From NCBI RefSeq assembly GCF_023898315.1, contig NC_064622.1, positions 277,751,503 through 277,815,502 on the forward strand: a stretch of 64,000 nucleotides of DNA. The letters run 5' to 3'. Below are positions 23,416 through 35,988 of the stretch, piece after piece (the first letter of the stretch is position 1; each line of letters begins with the position of its first letter). The position numbers were made by a program, and so were the translations under genes. The notes beneath the pieces were generated by a model. That model did not search any database. It had not been told where the DNA came from and saw nothing but the letters and a program-made list of their open reading frames with translations. This DNA is from Schistocerca nitens. Lineage: Eukaryota > Arthropoda > Insecta > Orthoptera > Acrididae.

Positions 23416-24975
23416 CTGCTGAAGAACTCGGATCTACCGGAGGCAGTGAGGAAATGGCTCTATCCCAGTGTCTATATGGATTGCCCTTGACACCAGAATG
23501 AAGTGGTGCCTCTACAGCCGATGCTCAACACCATCAATTTGCACAACTATAGACTGGCCAAATATCTGGCGATACTCCTAGAACCCCTTGTGGTACACTG
23601 TTGTCGTCATGTGAAGAACTCGGCAGATCTTGTGAGAATGCTTAAGGCATGCAATAACAAAGAGATGACCTCCTAGTGAACTTCAATGTCACTTCGGTCT
23701 TCACGAAAGAACCTCTGCAAGACTCCTTGGCTCTGCTGAATCAACATTTCGAGCCTCTTTGAACATGCATTAATGACCACCTACTTGAAGTGCATTGGAG
23801 AGTTTTATGAACAGACAGATGGAGTGGCCATAGGATTCTCTCTTGCTCCACAGATCACAAATCTAAGCATAAACACTTTGAGAAGTTGGCCCTCCAAACT
23901 GTTCACCAAAAACTCCAGCACTTGTACTACTATGTTGTTGATGCTTTTGCAATTTGGGAGCATTTCAGGCAGGCACTGGATGAGTTTCTGGACCACCTTA
24001 ACAGCATCCATGAAACCATCACCTTCACTACAGAAATAGAGGAGAATGTCTGTCTCCGTTTTTGGATATACTAAAAAGTAGTCAGAAGAAGACTCTCACA
24101 GACCTGTACCTGCATGCAACAAGCTGCGGCCATCCAGTGCAGCAGCAAACAGTACTGTCAACCTTGGTATACAGTGACGCATGTCATCTGTGATTAAGAA
24201 AGCCTGTCAGACTAACTGCAGCACCTGAAGGAGATATTTCACCAAAAAAATGGTTACACCGAAGTGCAGATTAGGAGGGCTTTCAAGATGAGATGGGTTG
24301 GGAAAAATCAGGAAGAGGAAGCAGACGACAAGAAACTCACTTTTCATCCATACTTGGGACTGCAGTCAGCCAAAATTGGGAGGCTTCTGGAAAAATTGAA
24401 CATAAAAACCATCTTTTGACCACTGCCGAAGATAAAAGAGTGGCTTGGCTCTGTGAAAGACACATTTAAACTCAATGTACTAGGAATTTACAGCATTGGT
24501 TGCGGATGCAGTCAGCAGCACATTGGACAAATGTGGCTACGTATTTCTAAATGCTGTAAGGATGTATCAGGCATGTGCGGCTGGGACAGAGAGAAATCGA
24601 TGATAGCAGACCAGAGCATCAAGGAAGAACACACATTTGACTTTTAGAACACCAAGGTTTTCTGCTGGGCTGCCAGCCATTGGGTCAGTGTCATAAGAGA
24701 GACCATCAAAACTTGGATTCACAAGAATCTTGTAAACAGAGATGAAAGATACCAACTGAGTGCAGCACGGAATCCACGAATAGAGATGGTGTGTCTGCTA
24801 TCCCCACCATAACGAATTAAACCCTCACCCTGCCCACCAGCCTCTCTGTTCCCAGCCTCCTGCAGCCAGGAGGAGGGGGAACACCACACAGATAAGTAGG
24901 ACGGCATCTGCAAAAACTTGACACTTAGCCAGAAGATGATGAGTACGTCAAATGTCGAAACATTACAGTTTTATA
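23416..24975 (+). mobile_element. Penelope-like retroelement (RT plus GIY-YIG) remnant
   Basis: Plus strand, several frameshifts. The reverse transcriptase begins near 23,440. Blocks are INLHNYRLAKYLAILLEPLV, HCCRHVKNSADLV, VNFNVTSVFTKEPLQDSLAL, GEFYEQTDGVAIGFSLAP (about 23,800-23,850), then a degraded YVDD region, then FLDHLNSIHETITFTTEIEE (about 23,990). A C-terminal GIY-YIG endonuclease follows at about 24,480-24,650 (LGIYSIGCGCSQQHIGQMWL). RT of this type joined to GIY-YIG defines Penelope-like elements, which make and insert cDNA copies in the nucleus. Stops throughout show it is dead. Confidence 0.85.
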
Positions 24976-27014
24976 CTACTGACAACCGACTAGAAACCAG
25001 AGAGCTTTTCATCATCTGTATACACTGTGAAAGTCTACGTTCAGTTGCAAACTTGACTTCAGAAAGATTGTTCCAGATTCATATTTCTGAACAGCTCTTA
25101 GCCCCACTACATTTTGTGAGAATTAAGGACGAAATATTAATACTAGTTCCGAGATTGTCAGTTTTCTGTTCGAGTTTAGATAGTCCCAAGAAAGGAGTGT
25201 GCTTGCGCTTACTGTCAAGATTTCTTTTATATTGCTACTTTGTGGAAGAACATAAGCTGAATTTCAAAGTTTGATATTCATTTATCAAAATATATTCTTA
25301 TGTGCTTATCTCTAACATTAGTATCTGATTTTTACACACTTTTCATTGCATTAAAAAGGGTAAGCTGATAATGGCCTTCTAAACTTGCTTATGGAAAAAG
25401 CAAAATATGATGTACTTATAAAAAAAGAGTGAATACATAACAAGACAAATATCTAAATACATTAGAATGCCAAATACTGATCATCTGTTGTACTTGTTAC
25501 ACATTACCAGTACAGACATTATAAGAAGCGCCAACTGTAAAGTGATTGGTGTTCTTTAGCTCTTCAAGAAATGATGCATAAATAAAATTGCAACATAAGA
25601 CATAACAGCAAAGGCTAATTACACTGCAGGTTACATCAAACTACTTCAATTTGTTTTTCATTATTACATTAGCTATTGTCATTTTAGCGTCTACTGAAGT
25701 AAATATATCTTCAAAGCCACAACGCTTGATAGAAAAACCATGCTTAGTTACAAGAGGCTAAAGTAAAATTCAATAAAGACAAAATATAAAATGTGTGGTT
25801 CACAGCACAGTTATTAACAGTTTTATTAGACAGATACTGTCAAACATAAGTTCTGTTCTCAAAGCAATCTAGATCCAAGACATTACTGTAGCTATATTGT
25901 GTAATTATATGCACAAAATTGACTCAGGAAATCATGCAGGAAAATAATAAACTAAACATATGAATTTGTAATATATGGTTACTCTGACTTATCAAGTGCA
26001 AAGATTTGTCTGGTGATAGAGTAATGAACCCTGTAACATGAATGTGTCATTCACAGATATTAGACCAGTTATGAGCTTTGAAGTCTCACATAAATTTTCT
26101 AAGATGTGAATGATGACAAAGGATTCATAGTGCATTATTTAAAATACAGTATAATAAAAAGCAGCTTTTATTTCTGTAATATACGAACATTCTTCCCCAT
26201 ATATACTCCCAAAGTCACTGCTTGCACATTTATTAGTTCAAACCCTCTGAATCATATGTATTTCCATTCCAGCAGTGTCTGTAAAATAGGCAATGGCAAA
26301 TGGATGCTTTTTGTAAAGAAGGAGGCATTTGATGTAAAAATAAAAAAATGTTTGAATATCAAAACTAATATCAGAGACAAGTACATACGAAAACCACACA
26401 CGCACTATTCTGTTGTTTTCTGCCTTTTCTAGTCTTTTTGCTCTTTTACCAGTTGCAGCCTCTGTTATTTATTTCCACAAATGTGCCACTATTCAAAGAA
26501 ATATGAGGGGACACTCCATTGTTTTGTGTGACTGCCAATTCAATTGTTCCCATGATAACTAAACAAAAGTATTTGTTGAGGATCTATAAACACAGGCACT
26601 GTGCCATGTGCATGTCCTTGTAGTACTTAGTTTGTCTGTTTCCTCTAATCCTCTCTTTTTCATCCTCTCCAGGTGAAGAGAACTACTTCTGAAAGTAGGT
26701 TTTCCTACCAGTCTGTTGCCATCTGATATAGCGTAAGCTCTGTTTTCTGTCGTCGTGATTCGCTTTACTGAAGTGTATATAGTATCTGACAAACATTATT
26801 TTGCTTAGAATTATTTTCACAAAAAAATTATGTTTCAACAAATATCATTTAACCCCACATCCTCCTAAAGGATGATGATAGAATGGAGCCAGTTTTCTTA
26901 TCATCATACTGAAGTATTTTCTTTCAGTGCTAATAAATTTTCTTCTTATGATATTTCACTGTGTAAAAACTGAATATGAAGTTAGACAATGGAAACTCTG
27001 TGTTGGAACATCAA
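24976..27014. other. Non-coding stretch
   Basis: AT-rich, no gene recognised. Open frames at 24,918-25,274 and 26,106-26,432 have no family resemblance. The first begins inside the Penelope 3' tail. Confidence 0.35.
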
Positions 27015-27150
27015 CAATATCAGGAAATCGATGGACTGCTACTCACAATAAAGGTGACACACTGAGTTGCAGACTGAATGTGTAACAGTCTATTCCTTGT
27101 GCGTCTGTCCTCTTTATGATGAGTAGCAATCATTTTCCTTTTATTGTTAA
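27015..27150. repeat. Short member of the fold-back family
   Basis: Ends read GACTGCTACTCACAATAAAG and, inverted, CTTTATGATGAGTAGCAATC. They match the outer ends of the fold-back element at 204-625. The CA/TG core is missing, so this looks like a deletion derivative. Confidence 0.55.
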
Positions 27151-27518
27151 TACGAAGTTTGGGGTTTCCAAGTCTACATTTACTGTCACACTCTGCAATC
27201 TACCCACATATTTATCAGCACCAGATCTTTCAGACTTTTTTATGCTACCATTTGATCATTAATCTATTTTGGATGAAGGTAGGTGCATCAAACATTTAAG
27301 TGTTTTTGGAAACATAATCCTCATTAATGTTGTCCTCAGTATATTTTACACATCTTTATCCTTGTAATTAAATAGAGTTGGTGTCTTATTTCAGATAATT
27401 GCATTTTACAGTGTAGAGCAAATTATCTCATTACCGCAGTTGGTAAATTCTTTAGAGTAAACTTATTGAATCAACCTTGACCCAAAATTTAATTACTGCT
27501 GATCATTTGCAGTCGTGT

Positions 27519-27540
27519 CCCCCCCCCCCCCCCCCCCCCC
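27519..27540 (+). repeat. Poly(C) run
   Basis: 22 consecutive C on the plus strand. Confidence 0.9.
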
Positions 27541-27702
27541 AAACAGCTCAAGCAAATATACGACACGGATTGTTTCAAAGCTTGAAGCTGCTGCTATGAG
27601 AGCACAGCAAAAAGTTCTTTGTGGGGTAGAGCAGTAAGCTGATTCCATACCTGAAGTGCAATACTGAAAATCCACAAAATACTTTTCTATGACTGCCATA
27701 AA

Positions 27703-27705
<3 letters not shown>

Positions 27706-27773
<68 letters not shown>
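27706..27773 (+). repeat. Compound microsatellite (TC)n(AC)n
   Basis: About 33 bp of (TC)n followed by about 34 bp of (AC)n. The overlapping 106-codon frame is translated repeat. Confidence 0.95.
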
Positions 27774-27779
<6 letters not shown>

Positions 27780-29439
27780 CTCTTTTAAAGCTACACATCA
27801 TTTCTGCTGTCAAATAGGTGTAATTCTGACAGAGACAAGCCCAGTGAAGAGAATATATGTTACATCAATTCATCTTTCAGATCCATCTGCTTTCCAAATA
27901 TCAAAGCACCTTTGTTGAAAGGTGCATTATTTTCATAAGCTATCCTGTTACCTACTGAAATCCACAACAGCTGTTGCTCTATTCTTTGTGAAATAATCAG
28001 CAAGAGGTATCCCTTTGCATCCCAGAAAACCTTGGCCGTAACTTTTCCAGTCACTGAAATTGGTCTGGCCTTTTTTGGTACTTCAAGCAAGCAATTCTTT
28101 TACTGCCATTTCATTTCATTTCTACTGTGAACTGGCCAGAATTTTGTGCATAAAAGTGTGTCCATTATTAATTCTTTGCATAGACTGCACCTTAATTCAG
28201 TGACATGTCTATGGCATCATCACTCAAACTGAAAAAACTGTTAACTGCCATAATTCTAAAACCTTCAGGAAGATGGATATGATAACAAAGATAAAGCTAA
28301 AACAACAATTGTTGATACAATGTCTGGCTGCTTCAAAAATGGACAGATCAGCCACTCTTGACAACACATTAAAAACTCCTACCTAATAATTTAAGGTACA
28401 AATCGGATAGGCCCGAGATTCTTAAATACAATGCCATATTCATCTCACTGCCTGCATACCAAAAAGGGCAGATCTTAAGATAAATTAGACTCTGCCCTTT
28501 AACCCAAAAATGAAACCCAGAAAGTTAAAATGTATGGTACTGGAAGTTGTAGACCATAACTACTGTACATTTGGTGGTCTTCTAGCCCAAATAAAGAAGC
28601 CATATGCAATTAGAGAGTCTGTAGATGAGTGTGTCCCATCTGTAGATGAGTGATGACACCTGTTGCCAGTATTTATCTTTACCAGCTGTAAGTAATTATC
28701 TACTTCCAGCCACTATTCTTCTCACCAATACATGACTCTATACCTTAATAGCATGTAGGGAGACCGCACATTGAATCAAGATATATTCTGTGCATTATTT
28801 CTTGGCTGTCACACCTGCTACTTTGTTTACCTGAATTCCTTCATGCTTTGTTACATATCAGAATAACACCTCATTGGCATTTGTGAGGAGAGAAAAGGGA
28901 GTCTGAGATATCCTGGGCTATTTTATGTGCCAGGTACTTGTTTTATACAGACAGAAAGGGTACTCATGGAGTCAAAGCAAATGAGGAGTTTCTCAGCACA
29001 CACGTCTTGTCAGCTTCAGCAGCATCAAGACTGGATACCATTGGATCTCACTATATGTAAAACACAAATGGCTTTAATCAAACAACGGAAAATCCAGGAT
29101 GGAATGTAACAATGGCTTTACTAATCACAAATGGCTTTACTGCTTGTAGGCAATTTATGAAAACAGATTCCACAGTGCAGCACACCTGAGTAAAGAGGTA
29201 GCACATGAACAGAGGACAGTTGAAAATGAAAAATGTCTTTATAAATTAAAGCTATGAGTCAGTCAGACACAAACATATCTTGATTGGAGGAATACTGGTG
29301 ATTAGTCACGGAAATCTAGTTCAGTTTTTGGCCCAGCAGAAGTTTAACCCACCGAATGATCCACCAATGCCTAGACTATTTCTTTTTGAAATTTTGTAGT
29401 AGCCTCGAAGGAAAGTTAGGTTTTGATGTCTGGTCTACA
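27774..29439. other. Non-coding stretch
   Basis: No gene or identified repeat. Short local duplications (ACAAATGGCTTTA near 29,066 and 29,128). Confidence 0.35.
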
Positions 29440-29572
29440 TTAAGTTAAATTGGGCTAAGAAGGAAACTATCTGCAACTTTCTCGGAGGACCAGTTGTCTC
29501 GAGGATAGCCAGGTGAGCATATGAACCACACTTCTCCTGATTTGAGTCCAGCACCTTAACTGCAGTATGGAT
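29440..29572 (-). repeat. Probable tRNA-derived SINE
   Basis: On the minus strand a tRNA-like head carries an A-box-like TGCAGTTAAGGTGCTGGACT and a B-box-like GTGGTTCATATGCTC. A tail with ACAACTGGTCCTCCGAG follows. Its arrangement matches Pol III promoters, but only one copy is in the window. Confidence 0.45.
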
Positions 29573-31265
29573 TTTCCTGTCAGCTTTTCACTCAGATTAC
29601 TGAGAGCCTGTGCACACATAGCAATGAAGTATTTCATCTAAACATTATTTTGCTAACTGCTCAAGGTCTTAAAATCATAGTTCATAAAGTTTAAAATGTT
29701 TTGTTACATTCCTTAGCAACATGTTACATCAGCGTTAAACATCGTCATATAGCAACAGTAATAAAAAGAATCATCACAGAATATGTAGACAGTTTCTGAA
29801 TTCCAACTAAAAATAGCACCTCATTTCAACATGACCATGAAAAATTCATAAAAGTGAAAAAGAGAAACCATGCAAACATATAGTCAATTTCTCTAAACAC
29901 ACACACACATAACACACACACATAACACACACACACACACAACACACACGCACACACAAAATAATTTATGTAACTTTTTGTTTGTTTAATTGCAGTTTAA
30001 TGACCACAGTCTCGGTACACATCGAAATCCCCATGCCACAGTACTGCAGCATGCCACCAGTGGAGCAATAACAAATGGTAAACTGGAGTATTGTGTGCAA
30101 TAATTCCTTTTAAGCACAAGCAGAAATATTGTAGTTGTCATGGCTTATTTAGTAGTTTCAATTGGTCTGGCACAGCTGCAAAATTTCTTCTGCTACCAAA
30201 AACAAATCACCACTTGACATCCTACTTTATCAGTGAACTGTGCTATTTCATTTTGGCTCATCTACATGTGTTATTTAGTTGTGTGGTGTGAGGATTTCTT
30301 TTTATACTAAGACTGTGCAGAAATGTAACAGCGAAAAGTCACAAAATTAATTAAGTAAAACTATTTTTTCCAGCTGGTAGCTAAAACTTTATGGCTTCAC
30401 CTCATAACAAACTCTTTTCAAGACAACTTCAAATACTTCCCCTTTATACCAATTTCATATAAATATTAGTATCTGCACAGTGTGCAGCTACTGTTTGTAG
30501 CTAGGTTTCTTTATAAACATGCTGAGGACACTGGCTTCCAAGTCAGCATTATGTCAGCATTTTAACCAGATAATGGAATTTGAAGATTAAGAAAGTAAGG
30601 GTGGGAAGACGCAGAAGATAACTTGCATGGACTATCTCTATAATCTAGGATGTTTATTAAAAATACAAAGATTGGAATGCCTTAGCTTCATTTGATATGA
30701 TTGATTTGTGATCCAACATGTAATGTTTCTCCATAAAATAAATTAAAATGTTGGTATGGGAAGTTGTCTAGCTGATGCAAAACTTGAATTTAAAAATCTC
30801 AAGTTCAGAAGAATTCATGCATGCATAAATCTTTAGGGCCTGTGAAGCTTACAAATGCTACAAGCAGCTTTAACAAAGCATGCATACAACTAGTAGAAAG
30901 CACAAGAAAACAACACTATAAATTATTTATCTACTTATAGTGATCATGTTGGTGCTACAGAGATTAGGAAAGATCCTTGTAATCACAGTTGCAAAACAAA
31001 CTGAGCTCACCAATTATTTCTAAATGGTGACAAAATAAATATACACGACTAAGGAAGATGTTTGAATTTGTCACTTTATTGTTTTTAATATTATTCAGTC
31101 AGTAGAAAATCTAAAAGAACTAAATATAAATAACTTCAAGTTTATATGGTTCCAAAAAACTTGATACAAGATTATCAAATACAATAGTTTGTGTTAAAAG
31201 TTATGCATAATATTTACAAAGTTTCCATTTCTGCTTCACAGATCTTAAACAAACGCACGCACGCG

Positions 31266-31323
<58 letters not shown>

Positions 31324-32456
31324 GGCAGACGTGGATACTCTTGAATGCACAACGTGCTTTACACTCAATCAGGAAAACAGAACCAACAGCAGACAGTGTT
31401 TCTGAAAATTCAAATTAATGCCTCATTTGGAAAAAAAAGACCCTTTTTTAACACAGTGTTTGAATGCAACAGACAAGTAAAATCAACAATGATTTACTAT
31501 CATGACAATGACAGATTAACATTCCTAACAAGTGAACAACTTGGTTGGGGGAAGGCAAGGGCATGTCTTCTCCAGTAGGACCATTCCTAGTAAAGCACCT
31601 CTTGCTGTGGACAGTTTTGCTTTTAACAGATTGACATCATGATGGACAGAAATGTCAGAATATGCACTTGGTGTACAATACAGTCATTTGATTACTGGCA
31701 AAGTATATCAGCCTGAGGAACAGAGTAGTTAAACTTTTAATTTCAAACTAAAAAGAGAGCTAAATGTTTTAAATGGGTGAATGCCAGCCAGGAGAAAAAA
31801 AGATTCTACAAAGGATGCATGACTCTGTTGACACAATACTCTAGTTTCAAAGTTTGCAGAAATGGAAGATTTTCTTTGAAACTAGAAAGATGACACTGAC
31901 TGATTAATTTCTTCTTGTCGGGCACAAACACCTCATTAAACTCCAGGAAACACAGAATCATTTTGAGACACTGTGTGGACATGGTTGCACTTCAATTTAT
32001 TCCAATTCAAAATGAAAATTAAAATACTCTCTGATAAGGGTGGATTGCAGACAGCCTCACAGGAGAAGGAATATGAGTATCTACTTCAATAAACAGAACT
32101 GTATAAGCATTATTATTGATCTGCATGACATTTCTCAAGTACACTCAACTTCCTAAACTGCAGTGGTGTTGAAATTACATTTAAGTTCACTTTGCCTTAT
32201 TCTTTCGTGAGAGTGTGAAGCAATTTTTTATCAACTTTCTGTAATTCTACATTTAATGCAGAAAAATAAACTTTTTTCACATCATGTTTCCTTTAGAAAG
32301 GTATGCCATATCCTAATATTATGGCAGAGTTTCACAGTTTTGATATGATACCACTGCACAATGCAGCTACTACTTATCCCTTTACTTTTTTCTGCACGCA
32401 TGTCTTGGGAAAAATCAGTTTGTAGAAAAGAAGACATATGTGACAACAGACTGACG
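29573..32456. other. Non-coding stretch with CA-rich patches
   Basis: Imperfect (CA)n at about 29,900-29,960 and a (CGCA/CA)n run at about 31,252-31,321. No gene recognised. Confidence 0.4.
31252..31321 (+). repeat. (CA)n microsatellite with CG-containing start
   Basis: CGCACGCACGCG-type units grade into pure (CA)n. Confidence 0.95.
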
Positions 32457-32570
32457 ATGGTCTTATGAGCAAGTGCCACAACCAATTTCCCAGTAACTTT
32501 GCTCAGTAGAAGAGGAGTCAAAATAAGTGAATACGTGTCTTGGTTTATCTGTAGATATTCAATCATTTCT
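32457..32570 (+). repeat. Left copy of an inverted repeat pair
   Basis: CCAATTTCCCAGTAACTTTG then CTCAGTAGAAGAGGAG match the reverse complement of 34,668-34,790 (AATTTCCCAGAAACTTTG, CTCAGTGGACGAGGGG). Translated on the minus strand here and the plus strand there, both read DTxSLIxTPxxLSKVxGKL. Family unknown. Confidence 0.6.
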
Positions 32571-32795
32571 GGAAAAACGATTATTGTTTATATTTATTTT
32601 ATTTTCCATTTATCTATCCATGTCCATAGAAGGTTACTACAAGAAATGTTTTTTATTGAGTTAGGGGATACAAGGGCATTATAACTGGTTTTCACAATAA
32701 GTGTCATACATAGAGTGTAGACTGTGCGTCATGGTATTTTCAGGGGCTACAATTTTTATATATTCGCATATTCTTACATTAGTTCTTAATTCTTA
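32571..32795. other. Non-coding spacer
   Basis: No feature recognised apart from the target-site duplication TTAATTCTTATATT (32,786-32,799) of the LINE to the right. Confidence 0.4.
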
Positions 32796-32799
<4 letters not shown>

Positions 32800-32832
<33 letters not shown>

Positions 32833-34151
32833 GTGCATATGGACCCTGTCTGATCATGCATTAAGTTTATAATTCACCTTTCTAATAAGCCCATATAGCT
32901 TTCATTCTTTCGCTATGTGCTTTCTTCCTTTCTTCTGACCACTTGGTCCCTGATCTTTTATGGACTTCATTCTCTGGCTTTACTACCCATCTATTTACCT
33001 TATGACAGTAAAGTTTCCTGTCTAGTATGTCCGATGTTCCTATCTGTGACTTTTCCAAGTCATATTTGACTTCTTCTGTCCATGGAATGTTCTTCAGTTT
33101 TGCAGTGTATGTCAAAATCTTATAAGTTAGCCTTGAAGATGGGAGTCTATGAATGTGTGAATAGAATTTCAGCCTTCGTTTCCTGATATCTGCGGCAAGG
33201 TTGGATAGTTCTTTTGTTGCTTTGCGTGATTTGAGTCTATACCCCTCTTCTGTTTTATCTCGTCCCAGCATTTTCCTCGTGGTCTTTCTTTCCTCCTTCA
33301 AGCTATTCTCCAGATCACCTTTTGTATTAAGTACTAACATTTCGCTTACGTGCAGCACTTCAGGGTTAATCACTGTATTATACTGTTTGATCTTTGTATG
33401 ACTGGACATACATTTCTTGTTGTAGATTTCACGTCCTCATATTCTTGTTTGAGCTTCTGTAACTGAACGTTCTGTGCTTCCTTTTCCAACTCTTTTAGTT
33501 CTATGATCTCACTGAGATATTTGAAGTGTGGAATTTGTTTGATCTGCCCATATTGTGTGTTCAGTTCCTGAATGTCGAATTTAGTGCAAATGAACTTGGG
33601 TCTCCTCGAATGAAATTTTTAGTCCAGTTTTCCCAGTGCATTCCTTGAGGACTGTTTGATCGAATGGGTTTCCAGTGGTCCTGGGTTTTCAATTCTTTCT
33701 CCCTTTCTCGGATGACTTTATCCAGAACAAGATTGAAGAGCAGTGGTGACAATCCTTCACCTTGTTGCACACCGGTCTTTATCTCAAAGAGCTCGAACAA
33801 TTTGCCCATGAATTTCACTTTTGACTTTGTGCCCATGAGTGTTTCCTTGATGAGTCTTAATGTCTTTCGATCAAGTCCTTATTCTTCTAGCCGGCCGGCG
33901 TGGCCGTGCGGTTATAGGCACTACAGTCTGGAACCGCGTGACCGCTACGGTCGCAGGTTCGAATCCTGCCTCGGGCATGGATGTGTGTGATGTCCTTAGG
34001 TTAGTTAGGTTTAAGTAGTTCTAAGTTCTAGGGGACTGATGACCACAGTAGTTAAGTCCCATAGTGCTCAGAGCCATTTGAACCTTATTCTTCTAAGATG
34101 CTAAAGACGGACTGTTGATCGACCGAATCATGTGTCTTCTTGATCTAAAAT
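32800..34151 (-). mobile_element. 5'-truncated LINE copy C with (ATT)n tail
   Basis: Minus strand. FSILEE-type segment at about 34,110; KTLRLIKETLMGTKSKVKF, then IKTGVQQGEGLSPLLFNLVL (the GVRQG RT box) at about 33,790; then a C-terminal open frame of 175 codons at 33,409-32,882 (RKRRLKFYSHIHRLPSSRLT). The 3' end is an (AAT)n tail (plus-strand ATT repeats at 32,796-32,832). The element is flanked by a perfect 14-bp duplication TTAATTCTTATATT (32,786-32,799 and 34,152-34,165), so both ends are known. The catalytic FADD part is missing or decayed. A SINE interrupts it at 33,891-34,082. A different LINE family from copies A and B. Confidence 0.8.
33891..34082 (+). repeat. tRNA-derived SINE (acridid type), copy 1
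   Basis: Starts CCGGCCGGCGTGGCCGTGCG. The A-box-like segment is TGGCCGTGCGGTTATAGGC and the B-box is GGTTCGAATCC. It ends AGAGCCATTTGAA. Flanked by a 13-bp target-site duplication CCTTATTCTTCTA (33,877-33,889 and 34,083-34,095) within LINE copy C. The family is widespread in Schistocerca sequences as I remember them. The 108-codon frame across it is incidental. Confidence 0.92.
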
Positions 34152-34517
34152 TTAATTCTTATATTTTATTTTTATGTTTATCCTTCATGAAGATTTGGTG
34201 CCTTTCGTTGGATGATACTGATTGTAGAACTATTTGAAACATGGAAATTCCAAACAATATGAGTATCGCGTGAGGGCATGGTTGCCACAGCAACATTTCT
34301 TAATATGAATCTCACTGGTAAAGAAACATTAACCCTACTGAAGATTGCATGTGTTGGTAACAATTTCATGGCAGACCATGTGAATGGATCACTTTTCCAA
34401 AAACATTTGTTATGTAATTCGTAGATGAGTAAGAACAACATTATTTCAGTATACACTGTAAAACATTCGTGTAGTAATCTTCAATGGATATGGGTAGATA
34501 AATGAATAGCAAAAATT

Positions 34518-34541
34518 TTAATAATAATAATAATAATAATC
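34518..34541 (+). repeat. (AAT)n microsatellite
   Basis: Eight AAT units. Confidence 0.9.
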
Positions 34542-34667
34542 GGGTTTCAAACAAAGGAAGTGTGAAGTAATGATGCTAGCTGTTGTGCCACCACTTCCGT
34601 TGAACAACTTACTCACTAAAAGACGCACAAAGTACCATGAAGACTGTGTTTTCTCAAAAAAGTACTT

Positions 34668-34790
34668 TTGGATAAGCCGAGACACATGTTCGCTTATTTT
34701 CACCCCTCGTCCACTGAGCAAAGTTTCTGGGAAATTAGGCTATGGCAGTCGCCGCATTCTCACACATGCTGGAGAGAGCATTTGTCATAA
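34668..34790 (-). repeat. Right copy of an inverted repeat pair
   Basis: Reverse complement of the block at 32,457-32,570, about 75-80% similar by eye. LINE copy C lies between the two. Confidence 0.6.
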
Positions 34791-35673
34791 GGTAAGCCTG
34801 TGACAGAACAGTACCTGAAAACTGGGATTTCTGCTCCTCACAGGCACGATACTAAAAAATTGTGTTGTCAGTACGCTTCAAGGACCAGGTCTAAGCTTCA
34901 ACAAACCACTAGATACTCTCTACTTGAATAGCAGTTTAGTCTTCATACAACCAAATTTGTCACTATCCCAATCATAGAATTAACACAAAAAATGTGAAGG
35001 AGGCTAATCTCATCTTAGATCATACAGGTCAAGAGCGGTCTCATATCAGTGTTTCAAAGCTTGCTGAAAGTAAAATGTGTGTGAAGTTCTGCATGACATC
35101 TATCAAAAAATAAAATATTTTCATTTCCTGTTGACTTGTTAAAACATTACAGCCCTATCGAAATGTGAGTATTTGTGAAAACGTCTTAACAAAAGGGAGA
35201 ATTAAAGACATTGTAATTAAAAAAACTAAAAGTGAGAAATATCTGAAATTATTTAAACTTTGTTCACAGTATTATCAGACATGATTAACACATACACACT
35301 TCTGAGCTTTCTTTTCACCATTAATTCGTAAAAGCAAAATAAGAAAATATTTAGGTTTCTGCAAACTTCAAAATTGTATTTTGCAGATATGAATATTCAT
35401 AGGAAGTTAACTATTTTGAAAAATGATAATGTGGAAAATTAATTATCATTAATGCCTTAACTTCATAAACTACCCACAGATTTCTTCATAAAAATGAGAG
35501 AATCTAAAAATCATTCATTCTTCTTAGATTACTTTCGCTACAACCCCCATCCTGAATATCCTAAAAATTCCACGAGATATTATTTGGAAATTATACTTAT
35601 GGAAGGTACCGTCAGAGTGGGCAATATTACTTGGTGCAAAATGTGATTTTTATATTAGTCCTATTGGGAGGGG

Positions 35674-35679
<6 letters not shown>

Positions 35680-35756
<77 letters not shown>
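35680..35756 (+). repeat. Compound microsatellite (GT)n(GA)n
   Basis: (GT)n followed directly by (GA)n. A similar compound tract is at 57,049-57,126. Confidence 0.95.
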
Positions 35757-35758
<2 letters not shown>

Positions 35759-35952
35759 AAATTTTCAACATACTAAGATGGAATGTTAATGTCAAAAGCC
35801 TGCCATGTCTCTAATAGTTTTTGTTTATTAGTTATATTTTTTTAGTTTTCCACAGTATGAAGAGTTATTTACAAAATATACATTTTTCACAGTCCTGGAC
35901 TATTAAAAAAAAAAAAAAATCGAGAGAAACTGAAAATATTCTATTTCTCAAA

Positions 35953-35988
<36 letters not shown>

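Noticed and set aside
29890-29960. Spaced repeats that could suggest a CRISPR-like array
   Set aside because: Only imperfect CA repeats with AA interruptions. The organism is a eukaryote and there are no regular spacers.
33891-34082. Functional tRNA gene (A and B boxes present)
   Set aside because: The tRNA-like part is followed by a SINE tail and flanked by target-site duplications, and a second copy exists at 59,028-59,219. It is a SINE.
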